Assembly (NCBI GenBank): GCA_900765525.1
Contig: CAAFRY010000180.1
Span: forward strand, 1-25,612
DNA length: 25,612 nt
Direction of reading: 5' to 3'
DNA from: an uncultured Blautia sp.
GTDB lineage: Bacteria; Bacillota; Clostridia; Lachnospirales; Lachnospiraceae
The stretch's first letter is position 1; the number at the start of each line of letters is the position of its first letter. Positions 7,469 through 16,007 of this stretch are shown here, one piece after another. Made by a program: the position numbers and the translations under genes. The notes beneath the pieces are model-generated. The model ran no database searches. It had not been told where the DNA came from and saw only the letters and a program-made list of their open reading frames with translations.

Positions 7469-8272
7469 ATGGACGAGCAGAAAAAAGAGCTTATAAAAAA
7501 GATTCAGACAGCCCCGGAGGTATTTACCATTCTTTCCAGGGCTACCAGACTGCCCTATGTGGTATGCGATTCCGAGACCTTTAATGACCAGGTTTGGATT
7601 TTTGCCAATAAGGAAGATTTGGAAAGAGAGGTAAAGCCTCTGGTGGAAAGAAAGAATATGGTTGCCTCCATCAAGGTGGAAAACAAAAGCTTTCTGAGTT
7701 TTTATACTACCTTGTATACACTGGGAGTGAATTCTCTGGTGTTCTTTGAAGGGGATAAGAAAACAGAGCTGGAGCTGCAGGAAATTGTGAAGGAACCGGA
7801 TTTTTCCGCCCTTCCGGAAAATCAGCGGCCTCTTTTTAACCCACAGCTTCAGCTGTCCGGTATTTATTTTATGCAGGAATTCCGCAGGGCAGTGAAGACG
7901 GAAGAAAAGGAAAACATGGCGGAGCTGGAGGAAGAGGTAGCCGCAAATTTGGTGCGGAGCCGGTTCCTTTTAGCTGTGCAGAAGAGGGAAGCAGGACAGG
8001 AAGATAAAAATGTGCAGGTTCCTTATATCAAGAATAAAGAGGGAGATGTCTTCCAGCCAGTGTTTACAGATGCGGAAGAATTCCGTAAGTTTAATAAGGA
8101 GAAGAAATTTCAGGCTCTTTTGGTTTCCTTTGAAAATTTAGAAAAGGTTGTGATACCTGTGGCCAAAGGTGTGGTGGTAAATCCCCAGGGCTTTAACCTG
8201 ATAGTTCCCAAAGATAAAATGGGAGCCCTCAGACAGAGATTTCAGCCGGAAGCAGATGACGGACAAAAATAA
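7469..8272 (+). CDS. SseB-family protein
   Basis: The ATG at 7469 has AGGAG seven bases upstream; the protein is 267 residues and soluble. The hallmark is the C-terminal FENLEKVVIPVAKGVVVNPQGFNLIVPKDKM, which matches the end of the SseB N-terminal domain (an 'INPFG' type motif). The first half (about 1-120) looks like another alpha/beta repeat of the same type. Despite the name, Firmicute members have no link to type III secretion; their role is unknown. It leads a run containing the PHP, hom and alaX-like genes, with 48 bases to the next start. Confidence 0.72.
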   Translation: MDEQKKELIKKIQTAPEVFTILSRATRLPYVVCDSETFNDQVWIFANKEDLEREVKPLVERKNMVASIKVENKSFLSFYTTLYTLGVNSLVFFEGDKKTELELQEIVKEPDFSALPENQRPLFNPQLQLSGIYFMQEFRRAVKTEEKENMAELEEEVAANLVRSRFLLAVQKREAGQEDKNVQVPYIKNKEGDVFQPVFTDAEEFRKFNKEKKFQALLVSFENLEKVVIPVAKGVVVNPQGFNLIVPKDKMGALRQRFQPEADDGQK

Positions 8273-8320
8273 AGAGGCGGAAATGTCTGAATCCAAACAG
8301 GCAGGAAAGGAGATGTTGTC

Positions 8321-9154
8321 ATGAAGATTGACATGCATTGCCATACCAGGGAAGGTTCTCCGGACGGAAAGGTTCCCATTGAGCAGTATATCCGTATGCT
8401 GCGCAATCAGGGATTCGGAGGTATGCTGGTGACAGACCATGATTCTTACGGAGGATACCGTTATTGGAAGAAAAATATCAAGGGAGATAAGTATCAGGAT
8501 TTTCTGGTGCTGAAAGGGATTGAATACGATACCCTGGATGCAGGTCATATCTTGGTAATCATGCCGGAGAATATAAAGCTGCGGCTTCTGGAGCTGAGAG
8601 GAATTCCGGTGCAGATGCTGATTCCCATTGTCCATAATTATGGGGGAATCCTGGGACCGGCGCATCCCTGCGGAGAAAAATTTATGAGCTTTATGAACGC
8701 TAAAGCATATCAGAGAAATCCGGATATTTTGAAGGAATTTGATTTCATGGAAATTTTTAATGCCTGCGAACCTCAGGAGGTAAATGACAAGGCCAAGGCT
8801 GTGGCGGAGAAATATGGGCTGCCGGGAACAGGAGGCAGCGATGCTCACAAGGCGGATTGCATTGGCCTGGCTTACACGGAGGTGCCGGATGATATTACCT
8901 GTGAGTCAGATTTGATTACCCATATCATGAAGGGTACCAAGATGGAATGCGGAGGTACCATTTACACCAACACCACCAAGGAAAAAATGGGAAAGGCAAA
9001 GGGAATCCTGTCCCATTCCTTCTGGATTTATAACAAGGTGGGAGGCTGGAGCAAAGCTATTAAGAGAAGCAATAAGCTGAAAAAAGGCTATGTGGAAAGA
9101 GTAGAAGTAAAGGAAAGCAAAAAGGAAGAGAAGGATGAGCAGACAAGTAATTAA
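8321..9154 (+). CDS. PHP-domain metal-dependent phosphoesterase
   Basis: The 277-residue protein shows the PHP metal-site motifs in order: MHCH (H6, H8), TDHDS (D39, H40), E68 in KGIEYD, H76, GPAHPC (H115) and GGSDAH (D174, H176). PHP enzymes bind a tri-metal cluster and hydrolyse phosphoesters; single-domain members include 3',5'-nucleotide phosphatases and histidinol phosphatases. The substrate is not set by these motifs. AAGGAG lies about eight bases before the ATG. The Lys/Glu-rich C-terminus runs 20 bases into the start of homoserine dehydrogenase, so translation of the two is probably coupled. Confidence 0.85.
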   Translation: MKIDMHCHTREGSPDGKVPIEQYIRMLRNQGFGGMLVTDHDSYGGYRYWKKNIKGDKYQDFLVLKGIEYDTLDAGHILVIMPENIKLRLLELRGIPVQMLIPIVHNYGGILGPAHPCGEKFMSFMNAKAYQRNPDILKEFDFMEIFNACEPQEVNDKAKAVAEKYGLPGTGGSDAHKADCIGLAYTEVPDDITCESDLITHIMKGTKMECGGTIYTNTTKEKMGKAKGILSHSFWIYNKVGGWSKAIKRSNKLKKGYVERVEVKESKKEEKDEQTSN

Positions 9155-10433
9155 GGCGGCCCTTCTGGGCCTTGGAACAGTAGGAACCGGGGTTTACAAG
9201 GTTCTGCAGATGCAGAAGGATGAAATGGAGCAAAAGCTTGGAGCTGTGGTGGAGCTTGAGAAGATTCTGGTCAGGAATCTGAAGAAGGCGGCGGCGAAGA
9301 TTGATAAGCCGGAGCTTTTGACCAACAATTGGAAGGATATTCTGGAGGATGATTCTATCCAGATTGTCATAGAAGTAATGGGAGGCATAGAGCCGGCGAA
9401 AACCTATATGCTGGAGGCCCTGGCAGCAGGGAAGCATGTAGTTACGGCCAATAAAGACCTGGTGGCCGCCCACGGAGCAGAAGTTTTAGACTGTGCGGCC
9501 AGCCATAAGTGTGACTTTTTATTTGAAGCGGCAGTGGCAGGAGGAATCCCTATTATACGGCCATTGAAACAGTGCCTGGCAGGAAATCATTTGTCAGAGG
9601 TAGTGGGAATTGTAAACGGAACGACCAACTTTATCTTGACAAAAATGACCCAGGAAGGAATGGAGTTTGCAGAGGCACTGGCCCTGGCTACCAGGCTGGG
9701 TTATGCAGAAGCAGACCCTACAGCAGATATTCAGGGCTTGGACGCAGGCAGAAAAATGGCCATTATGGCTTCCATTGCCTTCAATTCCAGAGTTACCTTT
9801 GACCAGGTGATTACTGAGGGAATTACCCATATTTCATCCAAGGACATCCGTTATGCCAAGGAGTTAGGATGCGTCATTAAACTGCTGGGCTTGGCCAGAA
9901 ATACGGAATCCGGAATCGAGGTTCGGGTACAGCCTATGCTGGTACCGGAGAATCACCCCCTGGCTACGGTAAACGATTCTTATAATGCAGTGTTTGTCCG
10001 GGGAGATGCAATGGGAGACGCTATGTTCTACGGAAGAGGAGCCGGGGAAATGCCTACGGCCAGCGCTATTGTAGGAGATGTGTTTGATATTGTGAGAAAT
10101 CTCCTTTTTGACTGCACAGGAAGAATCAGTTGTACCTGTTATAAGGAGCTGCCTGTCAAGGAAGCAGATGAAATAGAGAGCAGATTTTTCCTGCGGCTTC
10201 ATGTGGACGACCGTCCCGGCGTATTGGCTTCTATTGCCAGCGTACTGGGTAATAACAATGTAAGTATAGCCCAGATGATACAGAAGCACAGAGATGAAGA
10301 TTTAGCAGAAATTGTTGTAGTGACCTCAAAAGTGAGGGAAGGAAATTTTAATGATGCAATGCTGGTAGTAGAGGGGCTGAACGTGGTACATAAGGTATCC
10401 TCTATTATCCGGGTTTACGGAGGAAAAGGATGA
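9135..10433 (+). CDS. hom: Homoserine dehydrogenase with C-terminal ACT domain
   Basis: Reduces aspartate semialdehyde to homoserine, the branch step toward threonine and methionine, in the cytoplasm. The 432 residues are complete: Rossmann motif GLGTVG (12-17), TANKDLVA (104-111), EAAVAGGIPI (131-140), NGTTNFIL (161-168), GYAEADPTADIQGLDAGRK (189-207) and an ACT domain (about 351-427) with DDRPGVLASIASVLGNNNVSI. The ACT domain points to allosteric control by an end product, usually threonine. The gene starts inside the end of the PHP gene, and its stop overlaps the next start (ATGA at 10430). Homoserine kinase and threonine synthase genes do not follow here. Confidence 0.96.
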   Translation: MSRQVIKAALLGLGTVGTGVYKVLQMQKDEMEQKLGAVVELEKILVRNLKKAAAKIDKPELLTNNWKDILEDDSIQIVIEVMGGIEPAKTYMLEALAAGKHVVTANKDLVAAHGAEVLDCAASHKCDFLFEAAVAGGIPIIRPLKQCLAGNHLSEVVGIVNGTTNFILTKMTQEGMEFAEALALATRLGYAEADPTADIQGLDAGRKMAIMASIAFNSRVTFDQVITEGITHISSKDIRYAKELGCVIKLLGLARNTESGIEVRVQPMLVPENHPLATVNDSYNAVFVRGDAMGDAMFYGRGAGEMPTASAIVGDVFDIVRNLLFDCTGRISCTCYKELPVKEADEIESRFFLRLHVDDRPGVLASIASVLGNNNVSIAQMIQKHRDEDLAEIVVVTSKVREGNFNDAMLVVEGLNVVHKVSSIIRVYGGKG

Positions 10434-11644
10434 CAGAAAAGCTTTTTTATCAGGACAGCTATCTGGCTGTGTTTGAAGCTGAGGTTTTATCCTGCGTCCC
10501 AAAAGGAGAGCATTATGAGGCAGTTCTTTCTAGAACTGCCTTTTTCCCTGAGGGCGGAGGACAGAAAGCAGACAGCGGAAGGTTAAAAGCCGGAGAAATA
10601 ACGGCAAAGGTTCTGGATGTACAGGAAAAGGAAGGAAAAATCTATCATTTCCTAAATAGACCTCTTCCGGTAGGAAGCCTGGTGGAAGGAAAACTGGACT
10701 ATGAGCAGCGGTTTTCCAGAATGCAGCAGCACACGGGAGAGCATATTATATCAGGTATCGTAAACCGCAGATTCGGTTATCATAATGTGGGCTTCCACCT
10801 GGGAGACCAGCAGGTGACTATGGATTATGACGGAGTTTTAAGCCAGACAGATTTGCAGGAGATTGAGTGGGAAGCTAACCGGGCTGTGGCTGAAAATATT
10901 CCGGTAAAGGTGCTGTATCCGGACAGCCATGAGTTAGAGAAGATTACTTACCGCAGTAAAATCGAGATTGAGGGACAGATAAGAATTGTGCAGATACCGG
11001 GATATGACAGCTGTGCCTGTTGCGCTCCTCATGTAAAGGAAACCGGCAGTATCGGGCTGATTAAGATTACCGGAGCCATTCATTACAAAGGCGGTATGCG
11101 GGTGTCCATGCTCTGCGGGTTCCGGGCTTTGGAGGACTACAGACAAAAACAGGAAAGCGTCCAGCAGATTTCTAACCAGCTGTCTGTGAAACAGGAAGAA
11201 GTGTGGACTGGCGTTTGCCGGCTGGAGGAAGAGCTTCTGGCCCAGAAGGAGAAGAATAAGCAGCTTCAGCAAAAATATGTGGAGGCCTGTCTGAAAGAGG
11301 CTGCCAAGGATTTAGAGGAGCATCCGGAAAAATGCCTGCTGCTTTTTGACCAGGAGCTGGATAGCCAGGCCATGCGGAGTTTTGTAAACCAGGCTATGGA
11401 CATGAGTCAGGGAATCTGCGGCGCTTTTTGCGGAACAGAAGAGGAGGGCTACCGCTATATTTTAGCAGGCAGAAATTTAGATATTCAGGCCCTGGGCCGC
11501 AGGCTGAACAAGAGCTTTCAGGGAAGAGGCGGAGGAAGGCCTCCTATGATACAGGGCTCTCTTATTGGTAAGGAAGAGGATATCCGGGAATTTTTCAGAA
11601 TGGAAGAGGGAGAGTACCTGACTGGAATAGAGGAGCGGATATGA
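10430..11644 (+). CDS. AlaX-type alanyl-tRNA editing protein with DHHA1-like domain
   Basis: The 404-residue protein resembles the editing half of alanyl-tRNA synthetase without the aminoacylation domain. In order: a beta-barrel start with FFPEGGGQKADSG (38-50), the zinc motif HTGEH (H101, H105), a second zinc motif with C197 and H201 in SCACCAPHV, a coiled-coil region (about 235-285), and a C-terminal DHHA1-like domain ending in GRGGGRPPMIQGSL. AlaX-L proteins deacylate Ser- or Gly-mischarged tRNA-Ala. C195, C197 and C198 make the second motif richer in cysteine than the usual CxxxH. The start overlaps the hom stop by four bases, and its own stop overlaps the next start. Confidence 0.9.
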   Translation: MTEKLFYQDSYLAVFEAEVLSCVPKGEHYEAVLSRTAFFPEGGGQKADSGRLKAGEITAKVLDVQEKEGKIYHFLNRPLPVGSLVEGKLDYEQRFSRMQQHTGEHIISGIVNRRFGYHNVGFHLGDQQVTMDYDGVLSQTDLQEIEWEANRAVAENIPVKVLYPDSHELEKITYRSKIEIEGQIRIVQIPGYDSCACCAPHVKETGSIGLIKITGAIHYKGGMRVSMLCGFRALEDYRQKQESVQQISNQLSVKQEEVWTGVCRLEEELLAQKEKNKQLQQKYVEACLKEAAKDLEEHPEKCLLLFDQELDSQAMRSFVNQAMDMSQGICGAFCGTEEEGYRYILAGRNLDIQALGRRLNKSFQGRGGGRPPMIQGSLIGKEEDIREFFRMEEGEYLTGIEERI

Positions 11645-12483
11645 GGCAGGAAGGAAAGAAAAAGCGAAAAAAAGAAGAGAAAAGGGAAAGCTCTGCAGAG
11701 CAGGTGATGCTGCAGGAAAGAAAGGACAGCAGAGAGAAGGCAGAAAAAGGGAGACAAAAAGAAAGATACTACTTGGTTGACAGTTTCCGTGGTTTTGCCC
11801 TTGTGAACATGGTACTGTATCATTTCCTTTATGATGTGTTTATCATATACGGAAAAAATCCCGGATGGCTGGAAAGTATCTGGACCTTTGTGTGGCAGCA
11901 GGGAATCTGCTGGAGCTTCATCGGTGCAGCAGGATTTTCCTGGAGATTCGGAAGAAAAAATAACCTGAAAAGAGGTCTTCTGCTGAATTTTTTAGGATTA
12001 GCCATTACAGGGGTAACCTGGTTTTTTATGCCAGAGGAAACTATATTTTTCGGAATTTTGAATTTTATGGGATGCGCAGTATTACTGACCATTCCGGTCA
12101 GCCATATTCTGGAAAGGATTCCGGCTTCGGCGGGGTTGGCAGGGTGCATGGCTCTTTTCTATGTGTTTTATCCTGTTTCTGCAGGCTTTTTAAAGGCAGG
12201 TCCCTTTCTCTGGCAGCTTCCGGAAAAACTTTATTCCGGGGCGCTGACCATTCTGGGCATGCCTGGACCAGGATTTTATTCCAGTGATTATTTCCCTGTA
12301 TTACCTTGGATATTTCTTTTTTGGGCAGGATATTTTCTCTATCCCTTGTGTACCAGAGAGGGGAAGCTGAGAAGCTTCTTTCACTTGAAAGTGCCGGGGC
12401 TGGCAGCAATAGGCGGGAGAACCTTATGGGTCTATGTGCTGCACCAGCCTGTGCTTATGGGGATTTGTATGCTGGTGATGTAA
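11641..12483 (+). CDS. HGSNAT-like (DUF1624) integral membrane acyltransferase-type protein
   Basis: The 280-residue protein has a strongly basic, Lys/Arg/Glu-rich cytoplasmic tail (1-42) and then about seven hydrophobic helices. The sequence LVDSFRGFALVNMVLYHFLYDVF (45-67) is the signature of the heparan-alpha-glucosaminide N-acetyltransferase catalytic family (DUF1624). GGRTLWVYVLHQP near the end is the matching C-terminal motif. Bacterial members probably acetylate a cell-surface glycan, but the substrate is unknown. GAGGAG lies five bases before the ATG, and the start overlaps the stop of the alaX-like gene (ATGA). The charged tail is longer than I would expect; an internal start at residue 23 has no better ribosome binding site. 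Confidence 0.82.
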   Translation: MRQEGKKKRKKEEKRESSAEQVMLQERKDSREKAEKGRQKERYYLVDSFRGFALVNMVLYHFLYDVFIIYGKNPGWLESIWTFVWQQGICWSFIGAAGFSWRFGRKNNLKRGLLLNFLGLAITGVTWFFMPEETIFFGILNFMGCAVLLTIPVSHILERIPASAGLAGCMALFYVFYPVSAGFLKAGPFLWQLPEKLYSGALTILGMPGPGFYSSDYFPVLPWIFLFWAGYFLYPLCTREGKLRSFFHLKVPGLAAIGGRTLWVYVLHQPVLMGICMLVM

Positions 12484-12503
12484 TAGTATGGAGGTAGGTT
12501 TTT

Positions 12504-12854
12504 ATGAAACAGGAAAAAGTTTATGAGATGAGTTTTGGTAAGATTTATCCTTTGCTAGTGAATAAGGCAGAAAAAAAGGGAAGAAGCCATGAGGAGGTAA
12601 ACCAAATCATTACCTGGCTTACCGGGTATACGGCCATGGAAATCCAGGAGGCTGCTGCTGCTTCTATGCCATATGGAGACTTCTTTCGGAATGCACCTCA
12701 ATTAAATCCAAAACGAAAAGAAATAACTGGCCTGATATGCGGGGTTCGTGTAGAGAATATCCAGGAATCCCTCATGCAGGAAATCAGGTATCTGGATAAA
12801 TTGATTGATGAATTAGCCAAAGGGAAAGCCATGGAAAAAATTTTGCGGAAGTAG
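12504..12854 (+). CDS. DUF2200 family protein
   Basis: This 116-residue soluble protein has the whole DUF2200 pattern: VYEMSFGKIYPLLVNKAEKKGRS at the start, a central ITWLTGY, and ITGLICGVRVENIQESLMQEIRYLDKLIDELAKGK at the end. The function is unknown. GGAGG lies nine bases upstream, and the gene follows the HGSNAT-like gene by 20 bases, so it is likely read through from the upstream operon. It is followed by a DUF1905 gene, another small conserved protein. Confidence 0.88.
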   Translation: MKQEKVYEMSFGKIYPLLVNKAEKKGRSHEEVNQIITWLTGYTAMEIQEAAAASMPYGDFFRNAPQLNPKRKEITGLICGVRVENIQESLMQEIRYLDKLIDELAKGKAMEKILRK

Positions 12855-12892
12855 TCGAGAAGGACGAAACCTTTTTAATAAGGAGAGACCAG

Positions 12893-13180
12893 ATGAATAG
12901 ACATTTTTATCAATACCAGGCAATAATCCAACCGGTTCCCCATAAAGGAGGAGCTTATGTACCTTTCCCTTATGACCTTCGAAAGGAATTTGGAAAAGGA
13001 CGGGTAAAAGCAGAAATTACCTTTGACGGAGAGCCCTATTTAGGTAGTATTGTAAATATGGGCGTAAAAAATGAGGATGGTACTATCTGCTATATTATCG
13101 GGATTCGAAAGGATATTCGGGAGAAAATTGGCAAGCAGCCTGGGGATAAAATTATGGTTACCGTAAAACCAGTTTGCTGA
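12893..13180 (+). CDS. DUF1905 domain protein
   Basis: The 95 residues make up one DUF1905 beta-barrel domain (YQYQAIIQPVPHKGGAYVPFPYDLRKEFGKGRVKAEITFDG through PGDKIMVTV). Many homologues consist only of this domain, while others continue into a YdeI/OmdA-like C-terminal domain; no such continuation is visible here. GGAG lies seven bases before the ATG. The function is unknown. The next 210 bases contain no gene I can support, so this marks the end of the 7469-13180 run. Confidence 0.85.
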   Translation: MNRHFYQYQAIIQPVPHKGGAYVPFPYDLRKEFGKGRVKAEITFDGEPYLGSIVNMGVKNEDGTICYIIGIRKDIREKIGKQPGDKIMVTVKPVC

Positions 13181-13389
13181 TAGGAGAAAAAAATTTAGTC
13201 CGGACAAAACCATCAAAAACCAAGGCTGAAAAACAGGCGGATTTTAAAAGAAAACTCAATGCTTTTATCCCAATAAGGAAACGGCAGAGAGGTTTCTTTT
13301 TTAGTAGGGAGCAGGATGTTTACTTAAAACGGTTTACTGGCAGATTCATTTCTAACCTGTGTCCTATCAAAAGGCCTCCTGCCTGATGA

Positions 13390-13725
13390 AAAAAGAAAAG
13401 GAGTCAGGACAAGGAAAAGCTGTTGGAATTATACAATGCCATAAGCGGGAAAAGTTATACAGACCCAGAGCTTTTGGAAATCAACACTCTTCCCCTGCGG
13501 TTTTTATGGTACATATCTAAGCTTTACATGGGAATGACCCGGAAGAGTAATATCTACGGGACTGAAAAAGTAGAGATACCGGAGCCCCAGTTTGCGGTGT
13601 TCTACAACGGAGTAGAGGTGTACAAAGAGACAAACAGTATAGAACATAGAGGGCAGGTTGACAAGGGATTCAGGAGGGCATATACTGGAAAAGGTCGAAT
13701 GTGTACAAAGGAGGAATCCCTATGA
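13390..13725 (+). pseudogene. Relic of an Rpn-type PD-(D/E)XK nuclease/transposase-family gene
   Basis: The reading frame begins after a TGA at 13387 and reads KEKLLELYNAISGKSYTDPELLEINTL, then immediately PLRFLWYISKLYMGMTRKSNIYGTEKVEIPEPQFAVFYNG (to about 13611). Both blocks are familiar from a Lachnospiraceae Rpn/PD-(D/E)XK family, but in intact members they are separated by roughly 35-40 residues (ENAIYM... to ...STYSPN) that include part of the nuclease core. That stretch is missing by an in-frame deletion. The usual N-terminal region and the C-terminal half are also absent, and after VFYNG the frame diverges and contains the MATE promoter. There is no convincing start codon. I judge it a non-functional remnant; the missing length is from memory of the family. 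Confidence 0.75.
13658..13686 (+). promoter_or_regulatory. Consensus promoter of the MATE transporter gene
   Basis: TTGACA (13658-13663), a 17-base spacer and TATACT (13681-13686) lie 35 bases before the MATE ATG. It sits inside the non-homologous tail of the nuclease relic, which argues that the tail is not coding. Confidence 0.75.
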
Positions 13726-15098
13726 AAATGAAAATGGCCCAGGAGGTAGACCTGGGCAGAGAGCCTATTGGCCATTTGCTGTTGGTGTTGGCAGTACCGG
13801 CTATTACCTCTCAGATTGTAAATGCTCTTTATAATATGGTTGACAGAATGTATATCGGACACATTCCGGAAACCGGAGCTACGGCACTGACAGGAGTGGG
13901 GGTATGTTTTCCCCTTATTATGATTATTTCTGCGTTTGCTGCCCTTGTGGGAATGGGAGGAGCGCCCAGAGCCAGTATCTTTATGGGAAAAAAGGATAAT
14001 GAAGAGGCGGAACGGATTTTGGGAAACTGTTTTGTGTCCCTGGTGGCGGCTGCCGTTATCCTAACAGTTCTGGTACTGGTATTCCAGCAGCCTTTGCTTT
14101 ATCTTTTCGGTGCCAGTGAAAATACCATTGATTATGCCCTAAGCTATATGAGTATATATGCTGTGGGAACCATTTTTGTGCAGCTTACTCTTGGGTTGAA
14201 TGCTTTTATTTCGGCCCAGGGATTTTCAAAAATCAGTATGCTTACGGTGATAATCGGTGCAGTGACAAATATTGTACTTGACCCTATCTTTATTTTTGGA
14301 TTCCGCATGGGCGTACAGGGAGCTGCTCTTGCCACAGTGATTTCCCAGGCTGTCAGTGCTGTGTGGGCCATCCGTTTTCTGTCCGGTAGAAATACAGTTT
14401 TAAAGCTGAGACGGAAGAACTTCAGGATAAAAGCCAAAGTAGTGCTGCCTTGCTTTGCTCTTGGCTTTGCTCCTTTTATCATGCAGTCCACAGAAAGTAT
14501 CCTGGTACTGTGCTTTAATTCTTCGCTTTTGAAATATGGCGGAGATTTGGCGGTAGGGGCTATGACGATTTTATCCAGTGTCATGCAGTTTGCCATGCTG
14601 CCCCTTCAGGGAATCACCCAGGGAGGCCAGCCCATTATCAGTTTTAACTATGGGGCCCAGAATCCGGAGCGGGTGAAAAAGGCCTTTAAGCTGCAGCTTA
14701 TCAGCTGTTTGCTTTACACTACGGTTTTATGGACTTTGGTACAGCTTTTTCCGGGGGTTTTTGTGGCTATCTTTACGAATGATGCAGAGCTTGCCGGACT
14801 GGCTAAGTGGGCTCTTCGGATTTATATGGCTACGATGCTGCTTATGGGCGCTCAGATTGCCTGCCAGCAGACCTTTGTGGCTTTTGGAAATTCAAAGATT
14901 TCTGCTTTTTTGGCCATGTTCCGAAAGATTATTGTGTTAATACCCCTGATTTATATTCTTCCTAATTTTATGGAAAATCAGGTACAGGCTGTATTTTTGG
15001 CAGAGCCTATTGCAGATACCATAGCTGTGGCTACCACAGTAACTCTCTTTTCTCTGAATTTCAGAAAGGTGTTGCGAAAAATGAAGGGAGAATCATAA
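13722..15098 (+). CDS. MATE family efflux transporter
   Basis: The 458-residue membrane protein has about 12 helices in two homologous halves. The start REPIGHLLLVLAVPAITSQIVNALYNMVDRMYIGHI is the standard MATE opening, and GITQGGQPIISFNYGAQNPERVKKAF is the mirror motif in the second half. Such proteins export drugs or metabolites using a sodium or proton gradient; this one is nearest the MepA-like/polysaccharide-neighbour Firmicute branch, with no substrate deducible. The ATG at 13722 has AAAGGAGG seven bases upstream; a GTG at 13701 is in frame but precedes that site. It converges with an AraC gene only three bases away, and no terminator hairpin is visible in the gap. Confidence 0.92.
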   Translation: MKMKMAQEVDLGREPIGHLLLVLAVPAITSQIVNALYNMVDRMYIGHIPETGATALTGVGVCFPLIMIISAFAALVGMGGAPRASIFMGKKDNEEAERILGNCFVSLVAAAVILTVLVLVFQQPLLYLFGASENTIDYALSYMSIYAVGTIFVQLTLGLNAFISAQGFSKISMLTVIIGAVTNIVLDPIFIFGFRMGVQGAALATVISQAVSAVWAIRFLSGRNTVLKLRRKNFRIKAKVVLPCFALGFAPFIMQSTESILVLCFNSSLLKYGGDLAVGAMTILSSVMQFAMLPLQGITQGGQPIISFNYGAQNPERVKKAFKLQLISCLLYTTVLWTLVQLFPGVFVAIFTNDAELAGLAKWALRIYMATMLLMGAQIACQQTFVAFGNSKISAFLAMFRKIIVLIPLIYILPNFMENQVQAVFLAEPIADTIAVATTVTLFSLNFRKVLRKMKGES

Positions 15099-15101
15099 GG
15101 T

Positions 15102-15908
15102 CTAATTTAACTTCCGGAACTGTAAAGGCGTTATACCTGCTGTCTTTTTGAACATAGCAATAAAGTGACTGGTACTGGAGAACCCGGTAAGGAGGGAAAT
15201 TTCCTGTATTTTCAGATGAGGGGCTGTGATAAGCAGTCCCTTTGCTTTGTTTATCCGGTAGGTCAGCAGATACTGGTAGGCAGAACAGCCCAGAAAACGT
15301 TCAAAAAGCCGGGACAAATACTGGGGAGTCACATAGACCAGACGGCTTAATTCTTCTATGGTCAGTTCCTGGCTGTAGTTTGTTTCCATTTCTTTTATTA
15401 CAGGTTCCACATACCTGCAGTACAGCTCTTCTTTTTCCAAGTCATGGGTATATACACCCTCCACAAATTCCAGCAAAAGTTTATAACAGCACAGAGAAAG
15501 GGCCTTTTCGTCTGTGGGAGGATTTTGGTACTGTTCTACAGCCCAGCAGATATGCTCCTGGATTCGCTTTCCCTGACTGCTGTCTGTGAGAATATAGGGG
15601 CGTCCCTCCAGAATGCGGCCTATGCTGTCTTCTATGGTTCCGGTAAACACAGCGAAGCAGGTCCTCCATTCCTGGGAAAGGGCCTGATACCTATGACGGA
15701 GAAAGGGAGAAATCAGAATTCCTTCTCCCGGGTTTAAAATATGAGATTTTCCCTGGATTTCCATTTTCCCCTTTCCTTCCTGGCATTGGAGATAATGATA
15801 AAGATGGTACCCTTTGGGCCTGGAAATAGGCTCCTGCAGCCAGTCTGTTCCAATAGAATCAAAGGTCAGGGGTTCCCGTACTGGGGTGCTGCGGAAGATA
15901 ATGGGCAT
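15102..15908 (-). CDS. AraC family regulator with N-terminal cupin domain
   Basis: This 268-residue protein has an AraC-type sensing domain (about 15-95; HYLQCQEGKGKMEIQGKSHILNPGEGILISP) and a C-terminal pair of helix-turn-helix motifs at about 182-203 (LTIEELSRLVYVTPQYLSRLFER) and 232-254 (LKIQEISLLTGFSSTSHFIAMFKK), ending in GITPLQFRKLN. AGGTGAT lies just ahead of the ATG at 15908. It is divergent from the GH42 beta-galactosidase gene across a 283-base gap, so it most likely senses a galactoside or related sugar and activates that gene. This is inferred from layout only. Confidence 0.9.
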   Translation of the reverse strand: MPIIFRSTPVREPLTFDSIGTDWLQEPISRPKGYHLYHYLQCQEGKGKMEIQGKSHILNPGEGILISPFLRHRYQALSQEWRTCFAVFTGTIEDSIGRILEGRPYILTDSSQGKRIQEHICWAVEQYQNPPTDEKALSLCCYKLLLEFVEGVYTHDLEKEELYCRYVEPVIKEMETNYSQELTIEELSRLVYVTPQYLSRLFERFLGCSAYQYLLTYRINKAKGLLITAPHLKIQEISLLTGFSSTSHFIAMFKKTAGITPLQFRKLN

Positions 15909-16007
15909 AAGTAATCACCTGTTTCAGAATATGATATTTTTTAGTTTAACATATTGTACAAGGCAATGTCCAGTTATATTATACTGAGGATATAAACAAG
16001 GAAAACA

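Noticed and set aside
13174..13386. Small basic open frame of 70 codons between the DUF1905 gene and the nuclease relic
   Set aside because: Starts at a TTG inside the DUF1905 gene, has no ribosome binding site and no recognised family. It might be decayed sequence related to the relic, but I cannot show it.
13360..13410. Possible terminator (TCCTG/CAGGA) before the nuclease relic
   Set aside because: Only five base pairs with a long loop and no T-run.
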